Part shown: positions 31,943-40,144 of the stretch, piece after piece
How the letters are laid out: each line of letters begins with the position of its first letter
Position numbering within the stretch: the first letter of the stretch is position 1
Position numbers and translations under genes: made by a program
Source: JANYGM01 sp043764015
GTDB lineage: Bacteria; Bacteroidota; Bacteroidia; Cytophagales; Thermonemataceae
Length of the DNA: 64,000 nt
Direction: 5' to 3'
Assembly: GCA_043764015.1 (NCBI GenBank)
Contig: JAYUKY010000121.1
Coordinates: forward strand, 1 to 64,000
Notes under the pieces: generated by a model
The model's input: only the letters and a program-made list of their open reading frames with translations
What the model was told of the DNA's origin: nothing
The model's database searches: none

Positions 31943-32641
31943 ATGCTATTCAAAAAAAACATAGCCCTTTTTTTAATCTTTTTTGCTATTTCTCTTACTT
32001 CCTTTGCACAACGTGACGAGCTAGGCGGACACATAGGCGCAATGACTTATAGAGGTGAAGTTTCTTCATTTAGTATGAATTCTGCGGGAGCAAGCGCAGG
32101 AATATTTGTTAGGCAAAACTGGAATGAGGCTTTTTCGTCAAAATATACAGCAACCTTCGGGAAAATACGCGCTAGTGATGCTAATTCTGGCGACCAGTTC
32201 CAAAAAGCACGAAATTATAGCTTTACAACAGGAATATTTGAACTTTCAGCGCAAGTAGAATACAATTTTTTTCCGTTTCGTAGCCCAAGTTATCAACAAC
32301 TTTGGTCGCCTTATTTGTTTACAGGGCTTGCATATTTCAGAATGACTCCTCAAAAAAATCTTAATCCTTCTTATTCTCTCAATCAAATAGCAATTCCTTT
32401 TGGTATAGGCACAAAATTTGTTATTGGTGAAAACTGGAATTTAGCTATAGAATTTTCTGCAAGAAAAACTTTTACAGATAACCTAGACGACCTTAACATA
32501 ACAACAACAAATCCTACGCAACCACGTTCTCCAAAAGGTTTTACAGGAAATCCGTATGACAAAGATATGTATTTTACATCAAGTTTTTTCATAGGATATA
32601 CTTTTTATAAGGTACGTTGCCCAAGATTTTATAATCTCTAA
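31943..32641 (+). CDS. Outer membrane beta-barrel protein (DUF6089-like), second copy
   Basis: From the ATG at 31943 this is a 232-residue exported protein with signal MLFKKNIALFLIFFAISL and cleavage near TSFAQ. It is a shorter paralogue of the 30750 gene, sharing the GELSA/FELSAQVEYNF-type strand order, WSPYLFTGLAYF, IAIPFGIGTKF, and the end YTFYKVRCPRF. An upstream ATG at 31895 would give a non-signal N-terminus and is less likely. Because both copies are kept, they may assemble differently; nothing in the sequence gives a substrate. Confidence 0.75.
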   Translation: MLFKKNIALFLIFFAISLTSFAQRDELGGHIGAMTYRGEVSSFSMNSAGASAGIFVRQNWNEAFSSKYTATFGKIRASDANSGDQFQKARNYSFTTGIFELSAQVEYNFFPFRSPSYQQLWSPYLFTGLAYFRMTPQKNLNPSYSLNQIAIPFGIGTKFVIGENWNLAIEFSARKTFTDNLDDLNITTTNPTQPRSPKGFTGNPYDKDMYFTSSFFIGYTFYKVRCPRFYNL

Positions 32642-32690
32642 ATAATTGTGAATTTTTAATTGTGAATTGTAAATGAATATAAAATGTTAG
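32642..32690. repeat. Gene-boundary tract, TTCACAATT type, inverted
   Basis: AATTGTGAATTTTTAATTGT then GAATTGTAAATGAATATAAA follows the stop at 32641; it is close to the tract at 31713. Confidence 0.7.
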
Positions 32691-32767
32691 TAATCAAATA
32701 ATTATGTGTCATTTTAATTATATTGAAATATAAGTTAATTATAATAACCTACTTAATAAAATAAAAA

Positions 32768-33676
32768 ATGAGTTTTGACGCTATTAGTAGTGATATGCAC
32801 GCAAATTGGTATGATAAACAATATGCTAATATAGATACACGTTTCAATGTTTTAGATGACTGGCAAAAGCAAAAGCAAGATAATTCTATCAATTATTGGA
32901 TTCACAAACGCATGTTTGATTTTGCTAATGTACTTGCCCAGCCTGCTACTTCTTGGCTTACAGTGGGTGATGGCTATGGTTTTGATGCTAATTATTTCAA
33001 AGAAAGAGGCTGCAATGCTACTGCCAGTGATATTTCAGCTACTTTTTTGAAAGCAACAAAAGAAAAAAATTTAATTGATAATTTCTCCATACAAAATGTT
33101 GAAAAAATGACTTTTGAAGATAATTCTTTTGATTATGCGTTTTGTAAGGAGGCTTATCATCACTTTCCACGCCCAATGATGGGTGTTTATGAAATGTTGC
33201 GTGTGGCTAAAAAAGCCATTATGTTTGTTGAGCCACAAGATCCAATTTCTCGTTTGCCATTTTTAATGGGAATACGTAATATTTTGGATGATTTTGATAC
33301 AAAAATTCTCCAAAAAATATGGAAAAATAGGTATTCTTTTGAAACTGTAGGAAACTATGTTTATAAAATATCAGAAAGAGAAATAGAAAAAGCTGCCATG
33401 GGAATGAATTTGCCTGCGGTGGCGTTTAAAGGCATCAATAATAATTATTTTACTCCTAAAATTAACAATCAAAAAGCGGATAATTCATCTGGTATATTTA
33501 GAAAAATAAAGCTTAAATTGGGACTTCATAATTTGCTTTGTAAGGCTACAATAATACCTTATCAAGTGCTTGGAGCTATTATTTTCAAAGAAATGCCAAC
33601 GCCTGAAACTATTGAAAACCTTAAAAAAGATGGTTTTCGTTTTTATGAATTTCCTAAAAATCCTTATTTAAGATAG
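32768..33676 (+). CDS. Class I SAM-dependent methyltransferase
   Basis: The 302-residue protein has a Rossmann methyltransferase core at about residues 50-150. Motif I is modified to LTVGDGYGFDANYFKERG, followed by ATASDIS (acidic strand 2), MTFEDNSFDYAFCKEAYHHF (motif II, of Methyltransf_11 type) and PRPMMGVYEMLRVAKKAIMFVEP. About 120 C-terminal residues are unassigned. It is a single gene without biosynthetic neighbours, and its substrate is unknown. The motif-I aspartate in place of the first glycine cluster is somewhat unusual (GDGYGF). Confidence 0.82.
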   Translation: MSFDAISSDMHANWYDKQYANIDTRFNVLDDWQKQKQDNSINYWIHKRMFDFANVLAQPATSWLTVGDGYGFDANYFKERGCNATASDISATFLKATKEKNLIDNFSIQNVEKMTFEDNSFDYAFCKEAYHHFPRPMMGVYEMLRVAKKAIMFVEPQDPISRLPFLMGIRNILDDFDTKILQKIWKNRYSFETVGNYVYKISEREIEKAAMGMNLPAVAFKGINNNYFTPKINNQKADNSSGIFRKIKLKLGLHNLLCKATIIPYQVLGAIIFKEMPTPETIENLKKDGFRFYEFPKNPYLR

Positions 33677-33705
33677 AGCTAAGATAAAAAATACAAAAAA
33701 AGTTA

Positions 33706-33713
33706 TATATTTG
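33706..33713 (+). promoter_or_regulatory. -7 promoter element of the MFS gene
   Basis: TATATTTG, a perfect TAnnTTTG match, ends 31 bases before the ATG. Confidence 0.6.
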
Positions 33714-33744
33714 TCGTCATAACTACTAAATTTTTATTTAATTT

Positions 33745-35034
33745 ATGACGACAACTAAGAACGACCCCAAAGTTATCAAAGCGTGGGCAATGTATGATTG
33801 GGCAAACTCCGTTTTTGCCCTTGTCATTACCTCTACTATTTTTCCTATCTATTATGATGCCATCACCAAATCCAAAGAAAAAATGGATATGGTGAACTTT
33901 TTGGGCTTTGAGGTCAAAAATTCCGTGCTTTTTTCTTATACAATTTCTATTTCTTTCCTAATTATTGCCTTCATAAATCCAATACTTACAGCTATAGCTG
34001 ATTATAGTGGAAAGAAAAAAGCTTTTATGCAGTTTTTTTGTTACTTGGGTGCAGCTGCTTGTGCTGGTCTTTATTTCTTTGATACAGAACATATTAGTAT
34101 TGGAATTGTCTTTTTTAGCCTGGGGCTGATTGGGTTTAGTGGAAGTTTGGTTTTTTATAATTCTTATCTTCCAGAAATTACAGATGATGAAAACATAGAT
34201 GTCGTAAGTGCCAAAGGTTTTACTTTGGGCTATATTGGGAGTGTTATTTTGCTAATTTTTTTGCTTGCAGCTATCACTTTTTATAAAGAATTAGGGTTTG
34301 AAAACGTGGGAATTGTAACAAAAATTTCTTTTGTCTTGACAGGAATTTGGTGGGCAGGTTTTGCTCAAATACCCTTTAGAGGTTTGCCAAATAATATTTA
34401 TGCGAAATCTGGCGAGGGAAGTTGGATTTTGAATGGTTTTAAAGAACTTATTAAGGTTTTTAAGCAAGTATTAAAAAGAAAACTACTTTTAATTTTCTTA
34501 TTAGCCTTTTTCTTTTATAATGCAGGCGCACAAACAGTGATGTATGTTGCTACTATTTTTGGAACTTCTGTGCTTAAGCTCAAAAGTGAACAACTAATAC
34601 TTACTATACTTATTTTGCAAATAGTAGCTATTGGCGGAGCTTATATATTCTCTTTTTTATCTGAAAAGTTTGGAAATATTCGTGCTTTGAGCATTGCTAT
34701 TTTTGTTTGGATAGGGATTTGTGGTTGGGCGCATTATGTAGAGGCAAGTGATTTTTATTATCTTGCTGCTACTGTAGGGCTTGTGATGGGTGGAATCCAG
34801 TCGCTTTCTCGCTCCACTTATGCCAAACTAATGCCAGAAACAGAAGATACTGCTTCGTATTTCAGTTTATATGATTTTTGTGATAAAATTTCCCTTGTGA
34901 TAGGTCCTGCCATTTATGGCATAATTGAGCAAAAAACTTCTGCTCGTGATAGCGTATTAGCACTTATGGTATTTTTTATGATAGGTTTTGTGATAATTTT
35001 ATTTATTCCTTCACGAAATTCTTATGAAAAATAA
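33745..35034 (+). CDS. MFS transporter, UMF1 (Atg22-like) family
   Basis: The protein has 429 residues and twelve predicted membrane helices. The N-terminus AMYDWANSVFALVITSTIFP is the family hallmark of UMF1/Atg22-like transporters. Other signatures are ILTAIADYSGKKKAFM (loop 2-3), GFSGSLVFYNSYLPEI, GYIGSV and MGGIQSLSRSTYAKLMPE. Members of this family are thought to export amino acids or other small solutes; the substrate here is unknown. It has its own promoter and terminator. Confidence 0.9.
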   Translation: MTTTKNDPKVIKAWAMYDWANSVFALVITSTIFPIYYDAITKSKEKMDMVNFLGFEVKNSVLFSYTISISFLIIAFINPILTAIADYSGKKKAFMQFFCYLGAAACAGLYFFDTEHISIGIVFFSLGLIGFSGSLVFYNSYLPEITDDENIDVVSAKGFTLGYIGSVILLIFLLAAITFYKELGFENVGIVTKISFVLTGIWWAGFAQIPFRGLPNNIYAKSGEGSWILNGFKELIKVFKQVLKRKLLLIFLLAFFFYNAGAQTVMYVATIFGTSVLKLKSEQLILTILILQIVAIGGAYIFSFLSEKFGNIRALSIAIFVWIGICGWAHYVEASDFYYLAATVGLVMGGIQSLSRSTYAKLMPETEDTASYFSLYDFCDKISLVIGPAIYGIIEQKTSARDSVLALMVFFMIGFVIILFIPSRNSYEK

Positions 35035-35043
35035 TGTATTAAA

Positions 35044-35084
35044 ATAAAAAGCCTTCCAAAAGTAATTTTGAAAGGCTTTTTATT
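35044..35084. terminator. Bidirectional terminator
   Basis: AAAAAGCCTTCCAAAA pairs with TTTTGAAAGGCTTTTT. It lies between the convergent MFS and thiolase genes. Confidence 0.8.
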
Positions 35085-35095
35085 AGAAACTCATT

Positions 35096-36274
35096 TTACA
35101 TTCTTTCAATAATCATAGCAGATGCGCCACCGCCACCGTTACAGATAGCTACCATACCATATTTACCATTATTTTTTTCTAATACATTGGCAAGTGTTGC
35201 TACTATACGTGCGCCAGAACAACCAAGTGGATGTCCAAGTGCTACTGCACCACCCATTACATTCATCTTTGTAGGGTCAATATCCATTACTTTGGCAAAA
35301 GCCATAGAAACTACAGAAAATGCTTCGTTTATTTCAAAAAATGAAATATCTTCTTTTTTCAGTCCAGCACGTTGTAATGCAATTGGAGCGGCTTTTGTAG
35401 GTGCAGTCGTAAACCACTCTGGCTCTTCTGCAGCATCAGCAAAACTCACAATACGAGCAATAGGCTTCAAACCAAGTGCTTCAGCCTTATCTTTACTCAT
35501 CAAAACAAGCGCACAAGCACCATCATTTATTTTTGAGGCATTAGCTGCCGTAACTGTTCCTGTTGGCGTAAAAGCAGGTTTTAGTGTTGGTATTTTATCA
35601 AAAAACACAGTTTTATATTCTTCATCTTCTGAAAGAAGTATAGCATCACCTTTTTTCTGTGGAATACTGATAGGTACAATTTCATTCTTGAAATTGCCGT
35701 TAGCAGTATTTTCAGCTACTTTCTTATAAGAATTGATAGCAAAAGCATCTTGTTCTTCTCGTGTGATACCATATTTTTCAGCAGTAGCATCAGCAAAAGT
35801 TCCCATTGCTTTTTTTACATAAACATCTTCCAAGCCATCACGCACCAAACCATCTAAAAATTCTGCATTACCATATTTGTAACCAAAACGTGCCTTAGGA
35901 ACATAGAAAGGAATATTACTCATACTTTCCATACCACCTGCAATAACTACGTCATTCTGACCAAGCATAATGCTTTGAGCAGCAAGCATAATAGCTTTTG
36001 TGCCAGATGCACATACTTTATTGATAGTCGTAGAAGGTACGTGACTGCTAATTCCTGCCATAATCATAGCTTGTGTGGCAGGTGCTTGTCCAAGGTTAGC
36101 AGAGATTACATTGCCCATATATACTTCTTGTACTTCTTTTGGGTCAAGATTTGCTTTTTCTAGTGCACCTTTAATAGCATTTGCACCTAATTGTGTCGCA
36201 GAAAAACCACTCAAAATGCCTCCAAAACTACCAATAGGCGTTCTTACGGCAGAAATAATATACACTTCTTTCAT
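35096..36274 (-). CDS. Acetyl-CoA C-acetyltransferase (thiolase)
   Basis: This enzyme catalyses condensation of two acetyl-CoA to acetoacetyl-CoA, or the reverse. The nucleophilic cysteine is in NKVCASGTKAIM (about 84-95), the histidine in the EINEAFS region, and the second cysteine in GHPLGCSGAR (about 375-384). The length of 392 residues is normal. It could feed the mevalonate route (an HMG-CoA reductase is in this window) or fatty-acid breakdown; the position does not decide. Its promoter element is at 36322-36329. Confidence 0.94.
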   Translation of the reverse strand: MKEVYIISAVRTPIGSFGGILSGFSATQLGANAIKGALEKANLDPKEVQEVYMGNVISANLGQAPATQAMIMAGISSHVPSTTINKVCASGTKAIMLAAQSIMLGQNDVVIAGGMESMSNIPFYVPKARFGYKYGNAEFLDGLVRDGLEDVYVKKAMGTFADATAEKYGITREEQDAFAINSYKKVAENTANGNFKNEIVPISIPQKKGDAILLSEDEEYKTVFFDKIPTLKPAFTPTGTVTAANASKINDGACALVLMSKDKAEALGLKPIARIVSFADAAEEPEWFTTAPTKAAPIALQRAGLKKEDISFFEINEAFSVVSMAFAKVMDIDPTKMNVMGGAVALGHPLGCSGARIVATLANVLEKNNGKYGMVAICNGGGGASAMIIERM

Positions 36275-36321
36275 TATATTTTTTGGTTTGATGTTTGGAT
36301 TAGATATTTAAAATACTGCCA

Positions 36322-36329
36322 CAAAAGTA
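36322..36329 (-). promoter_or_regulatory. -7 promoter element of the thiolase gene
   Basis: CAAAAGTA reads TACTTTTG on the minus strand, 47 bases before the ATG. Confidence 0.5.
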
Positions 36330-36457
36330 GCATTTTTTTTAGATTTTATATAACTTTTTCCAAACTATTACCTTTCTTGGAGTTTAGAGCGGAAAATATT
36401 ATCCCAATGAAACTGGAATAATAATCTTGCTTTAACAATAATGTTTTTTATTATGCT

Positions 36458-36641
36458 TCTTATTTATTTGCTATCGTACACAGTTTTAAAAGAAATTATG
36501 GTCTGTACCGTAGAGTAGCGTAGGTCTGACTATAATCTCTTTTAAAATTGAAATTTCTGTTTTTTATTATTGGTCAGACCTGCGTTCCACTACGGTACAG
36601 ACCAATAATAAAAAACAGTGTATGGTAACAAATCTTATTTA
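36458..36641. mobile_element. MITE-like element, copy 1, with 9-bp target duplication
   Basis: The element spans 36467-36632 (166 bases). Its ends are TTTGCTATCGTACAC and GTGTATGGTAACAAA, imperfect 15-base inverted repeats. Immediately outside are identical 9-base direct repeats TCTTATTTA at 36458-36466 and 36633-36641. Inside are two tandem hairpins containing GGTCTGTACCGTAGAGTAGC and CGTTCCACTACGGTACAGACC-like sequence. No gene fits in it. It is the inverse orientation of, and over 90% identical by eye to, the element at 48753-48919. It accounts for most of the 388-base gap between the thiolase and menE genes. Confidence 0.92.
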
Positions 36642-36662
36642 TAATTAAAAATTCATAAATAT

Positions 36663-37913
36663 TTATTTTCTGATAATTTTTCCTGTTTCTGTACGTTCAA
36701 ACGTATCTTTATAAATAATCTCTTTGGGAATTTCATATTTACTTAAGTTTTTAGCAAGATATTCAAAAAGGCTATTTTCTAGTTCTTTTGGCATTTTTTC
36801 ACTTTCAAAAACTACCACTAAACGCTGTCCAAGCGTTTCATCAGGCAAATCCATACAATAAAATGCCTTATTTGCGTATTTTTTTAATTCTCCTTCTAAA
36901 TTCATATCTGACAAAAAAATCTCAATAGCTTTTTCTACTTTTTCTAGTTGCACTTTCACGCCTCCACTATTGATAATGTTGTCAATACGTCCCAAAAACC
37001 TAAGATATTTTGTATTATTTTGGTGCATAAATTCCACTAAATCATTAGTTATCACTTCTTCAAAATTAGTGCTGGGTGCAGTTATGACAAGGCAACCACG
37101 CTCATCTGTAAAAGTTTTTATCTCTGGAAGTATCTCAAAATAATCATTATACAAATCATTTTTTGATAAATCATTAAGTGGATTGTAATTATAATTATGG
37201 TTTGGATTATTAGGCGGGTTTATCCTTCTCAAAGCAATGTGAGAGGCGGTTTCTGTCATTCCATAAGTCTGATAAACAGGGGCAGAGATGGTTTTAAAAA
37301 GGTCTTCTTGTGTTTCTGACAAACTTGCGCCTCCCACAAGTATAGCTTTCATATTATCCAATATTAATTTATTATTGATATTGCCTATATGCCCCAAAGT
37401 CATCTTTTCTGTTAAAATTTTTTGTAGTTGCAAAGGCACAAAAGCCGCAAAATTTAGATGAATATTAAAACGTGTTTTAGTAGAAAAAATTTCAGGGATT
37501 AGCTCTAAATAATTGTTTTTCAAAGGATTAGCAGTAGGGTTAACAATAACCATCAGCATATCTGTCATTAAAGCCCTGACAATCATCATTATACCACCAA
37601 TATAATTTGTATTGATACAAATAAATGCTGTTTGGTTGGTAAATATGGTCTGATTGGTATTAAGAGATAAATAACTAATAGTAGTTTTTGCGCTTGCTTC
37701 CATTTGCTTGCGTGTAAGGGTGATTTGCTTGGGTATGCCAGTTGAGCCAGAAGTCTGAAAAACAAAATTTTTAGCTCCTGTAATCCATTTTTTGCAAAAT
37801 TCAATAATTAAAAGTTCTTCATCAGAAACATAAAATTTCTTGCCCTCAATAATATCATTAAATGAGATTTTCTTAGTGTTTAGGTAGAAATGAAGTTTTT
37901 TAAGTGTTTTCAT
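36663..37913 (-). CDS. menE: o-Succinylbenzoate-CoA ligase (MenE type)
   Basis: This AMP-forming ligase activates o-succinylbenzoate in menaquinone synthesis. The adenylation P-loop is FQTSGSTGIPKQITL (about 52-66). YQTYGMTETASHIALR (about 214-229) is the A5 motif, LRFLGRIDNIINSGGVKV the A8 region and RTETGKIIRK the C-terminal catalytic lysine. At 416 residues it is shorter than general acyl-CoA ligases, as usual for MenE in Bacteroidota. The menF gene at 57212 supports the pathway assignment although the two are 20 kb apart. The start codon lies in ATG at 37913. Confidence 0.8.
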   Translation of the reverse strand: MKTLKKLHFYLNTKKISFNDIIEGKKFYVSDEELLIIEFCKKWITGAKNFVFQTSGSTGIPKQITLTRKQMEASAKTTISYLSLNTNQTIFTNQTAFICINTNYIGGIMMIVRALMTDMLMVIVNPTANPLKNNYLELIPEIFSTKTRFNIHLNFAAFVPLQLQKILTEKMTLGHIGNINNKLILDNMKAILVGGASLSETQEDLFKTISAPVYQTYGMTETASHIALRRINPPNNPNHNYNYNPLNDLSKNDLYNDYFEILPEIKTFTDERGCLVITAPSTNFEEVITNDLVEFMHQNNTKYLRFLGRIDNIINSGGVKVQLEKVEKAIEIFLSDMNLEGELKKYANKAFYCMDLPDETLGQRLVVVFESEKMPKELENSLFEYLAKNLSKYEIPKEIIYKDTFERTETGKIIRK

Positions 37914-37962
37914 TATCTGTTTTTAATTGTTTGAATATCAATATTTTGTATTCCATTCATAA

Positions 37963-38622
37963 TTATTTTGTTTTTGCAAATTTCATTCTCAAAAATTCTA
38001 TTACTGCAGGAAGCACAGAAAGTACAATAATAGCCAAAATAACCAACGTGAAGTATTTTTTTACAATGGGAAGATTACCAAAAAAGTAGCCAAGTGCCAA
38101 AAATCCGTTTATCCAGGCTATGCCCCCAATAATATTGTAAGTAATAAATTTCTTATAATCCATCTTTCCTATACCTGCCACAAAAGGCGCAAAAGTACGG
38201 ATAATTGGAATAAAACGGGCAAAAATAATGGCTTTTCCGCCGTATTTCTCATAAAATGCTTGCGTTTTTTCCAAATATTCTTTTTTGATATATTTAGAAT
38301 TCATTTCAAAAACTTTATCTCCTAATTTTTTTCCAATAAAATAATTAAGTGTGTCGCCTAAAAATGCGGCAATAGTAAGCAAAAAAGCCATTAAGGAGAT
38401 GTTTAAGCCTGTATTTCCGCCAGCAATAAGTGCGCCTGTGACAAAAAGAAGGCTATCACCAGGCAAAAACGGCATAATCACTACGCCAGTTTCTACAAAA
38501 ATAATCATAAAAAGTACAACATAAGTAGTTGTACCATAATCAGTTATAAGATTTCCAAGAAAACCATTAAGATTTAGGAACATTCCTTTAAAAAATTCAA
38601 AGGCTTTTTTGAGTGATTCCAT
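37963..38622 (-). CDS. DedA family membrane protein
   Basis: This inner-membrane protein belongs to the DedA/VTT family, whose members act in lipid carrier recycling and envelope homeostasis. It has 219 residues from the ATG at 38622 (MESLKKAFEF). The family core VIMPFLPGDSLLFVTGALIA with the conserved proline/glycine turn and the motif IIFARFIPIIRTFAPFVAG (positively charged R-x-x-P helix) are present. Five hydrophobic segments can be counted. An ATG at 38673 is upstream of the promoter element at 38671-38678 and is rejected. Confidence 0.9.
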   Translation of the reverse strand: MESLKKAFEFFKGMFLNLNGFLGNLITDYGTTTYVVLFMIIFVETGVVIMPFLPGDSLLFVTGALIAGGNTGLNISLMAFLLTIAAFLGDTLNYFIGKKLGDKVFEMNSKYIKKEYLEKTQAFYEKYGGKAIIFARFIPIIRTFAPFVAGIGKMDYKKFITYNIIGGIAWINGFLALGYFFGNLPIVKKYFTLVILAIIVLSVLPAVIEFLRMKFAKTK

Positions 38623-38624
38623 AT

Positions 38625-38668
38625 AAGCAGTGAAATAGTGAGTAGTGAAATAGCGAGTAGTTTTAAGG
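38625..38668. repeat. Gene-boundary tract, CACTACTCGC type
   Basis: On the minus strand, CTACTCGCTATTTCACTACT then CACTATTTCACTGCTTAT runs into the DedA ATG. Confidence 0.6.
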
Positions 38669-38670
38669 TG

Positions 38671-38678
38671 CAAAGATA
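38671..38678 (-). promoter_or_regulatory. -7 promoter element of the DedA gene
   Basis: CAAAGATA reads TATCTTTG on the minus strand, 48 bases before the ATG at 38622. Confidence 0.5.
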
Positions 38679-38730
38679 GAAAAAAACATTAAAATTTCAC
38701 TTTAAAATATGTTTTTACGCCATTTTTCTT

Positions 38731-38738
38731 TATATTTG
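38731..38738 (+). promoter_or_regulatory. -7 promoter element of the CoA-binding protein gene
   Basis: TATATTTG ends 12 bases before the ATG at 38751, implying a very short leader. Confidence 0.55.
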
Positions 38739-38750
38739 AAATAAAAAACA

Positions 38751-39110
38751 ATGAAAAAGACACTTATCATAGGTGCAAGCACCAACCCAGAACGCTACGC
38801 CTACAAAGCCGCTAATATGCTGGCAGCGCACAAACACGACATTGTACTTTTAGGCATACGTGAAGGAGAGCTTTTAGGCAAAATAATTCATACAGACAAA
38901 CCTGTTTTTGATGATATTGATACTATAACTTTATATGTATCAGCCAAAAATCAGCCAGAATGGTATGATTATATCCTACAAACTAAGCCAAAACGCCTTA
39001 TTTTCAATCCAAACACAGAAAATAGGGAGCTAAAAGCCCTTGCAGAAGCTAATAATATTCAAATAGAGGAGGCTTGTACGCTTGTTTTGCTTGCCAGCGG
39101 GCAATACTAA
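38751..39110 (+). CDS. CoA-binding domain protein (YccU-like)
   Basis: The 119-residue protein is a single Rossmann-like CoA-binding domain. The N-terminus LIIGASTNPERYAYKAANML is the nucleotide-binding glycine region, and the C-terminal LVLLASGQY is also typical. Relatives such as YccU share this domain with succinyl-CoA synthetase alpha, but the function is unknown. It lies alone between the divergent DedA gene and the TTGCCAC palindrome upstream of tcdA. Confidence 0.85.
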   Translation: MKKTLIIGASTNPERYAYKAANMLAAHKHDIVLLGIREGELLGKIIHTDKPVFDDIDTITLYVSAKNQPEWYDYILQTKPKRLIFNPNTENRELKALAEANNIQIEEACTLVLLASGQY

Positions 39111-39163
39111 TGTGATGATTGTATCATGTACTAGTGTACCATAAATAAAAATATGTTTGATTG

Positions 39164-39215
39164 AGTTGCCACGAATACACGAATAATTGTATTCATTCGT
39201 GCATTCGTGGCAACT
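39164..39215. repeat. TTGCCAC palindrome, copy 2
   Basis: AGTTGCCACGAATACACGAAT pairs with ATTCGTGCATTCGTGGCAACT, around a short loop AATTGTATTC. It ends 22 bases before the tcdA stop. Confidence 0.85.
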
Positions 39216-39236
39216 GCAAACCTTACCATATAGCTC

Positions 39237-40073
39237 TTATGCAACACTAGGGTGATTAGCAATAATATTTCTAATCACCACAGAGGCGCAAAAAGCTCCA
39301 AATAAAGACGGCATATAAGAAATTGTACCAAGATATGATTTTTTATGTAATTGATTTTCTACGAGTTTCATACGAGAAATATCTGGAAGCTCTTCTGAAA
39401 AAACAGCCATAAAATCCTGTCCTTTGTTGTGTGTAATGCCTATTTGTCGTAAATTTTTACGGATTTGTTGAGCAAATTGGCAGTTTTTAGTTTTCCAAAT
39501 AGGAGCAATTTTTATTTTTTCTGGGTCAAAACGTCCACCTGCGCCCATTGCGCTCACAAGAGGAATTTTGTTATCAAGACAATTACGAATAAGCATTATT
39601 TTTGGTGCAATAGTGTCAATAGCATCAATTACATAATCAAAAACCACCCCACTAGCAACTGCTAGCCCCTCCTTTTTGAGGAGGGGAGTTTGTTCCCCTC
39701 CTTTCAAGGAGGGGCTAGCAGTTGCTAGTGGGGTGGTTTCATTCACAAATAACTGTTGCATTTTCTCTACATTAAGATACTCATTAACAACATTCAAAAT
39801 GATATTTGGGTTAATATCTTTCAAGCGTTCTGCCATATAAAGCGCCTTGCTTTGACCTTCAGAGCTTACAAGTGCAGGAAGTTGGCGGTTTCTGTTAGTA
39901 AATTCTATGGTGTCGCCATCTACAATGGTCATTTTTCCAATACCACTACGAGCAATATACTCTGCTGCAAACGAACCAACACCACCCAGACCAACTACCA
40001 AAACGTGGCTTTCAGCAAGTTTTTTGATATTTTCTTCTCCAATAAGTGTTTCTGTACGTGATAACCAAGACAT
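39237..40073 (-). CDS. tcdA: tRNA threonylcarbamoyladenosine dehydratase
   Basis: This ThiF/E1-like enzyme cyclises t6A at position 37 of tRNA in an ATP-dependent reaction. The ATP site is HVLVVGLGGVGSFAAEYIAR (about 25-44), with the arginine finger in DGDTIEFTNRNRQLPAL and SAMGAGGRFDPEKI near 190. The residues NQLHKKSYLGTISYMPSLFGA close the protein. It has 278 residues, of which about 112-144 are a translated palindromic repeat placed between LFVNE and FDYVIDAID; without it the enzyme would be about 245 residues, the usual length. The insertion lies in a surface loop between two strands, so activity is plausible. Confidence 0.92.
   Translation of the reverse strand: MSWLSRTETLIGEENIKKLAESHVLVVGLGGVGSFAAEYIARSGIGKMTIVDGDTIEFTNRNRQLPALVSSEGQSKALYMAERLKDINPNIILNVVNEYLNVEKMQQLFVNETTPLATASPSLKGGEQTPLLKKEGLAVASGVVFDYVIDAIDTIAPKIMLIRNCLDNKIPLVSAMGAGGRFDPEKIKIAPIWKTKNCQFAQQIRKNLRQIGITHNKGQDFMAVFSEELPDISRMKLVENQLHKKSYLGTISYMPSLFGAFCASVVIRNIIANHPSVA
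39641..39739. repeat. In-frame palindromic element in tcdA, copy 3
   Basis: The 99-base element is a near-perfect palindrome, from AAACCACCCCACTAGCAAC to GTTGCTAGTGGGGTGGTTT, with inner CCCCTCCTTTTTGAGGAGGGG-type hairpins. On the coding strand it is read TTPLATASPSLKGG, EQTPLLKKEG, LAVASGVV. It matches the two copies in the SNF2 gene and is in the same reading frame. Confidence 0.93.
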
Positions 40074-40098
40074 TTTTTTGAGGTGTGAAGTGTAAAGT
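40074..40098. repeat. Gene-boundary tract, CACACCTCA type
   Basis: On the minus strand ACTTTACACTTCACACCTCA precedes a run of A and the tcdA ATG. Confidence 0.65.
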
Positions 40099-40144
40099 GA
40101 GTTTTTTTGACGACAAACAATGTATTTATATCATATATTACACA

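Noticed and set aside
36467..36632. Small gene inside the MITE-like element
   Set aside because: Both strands contain stops in all frames within 166 bases, and symmetry is at nucleotide level.
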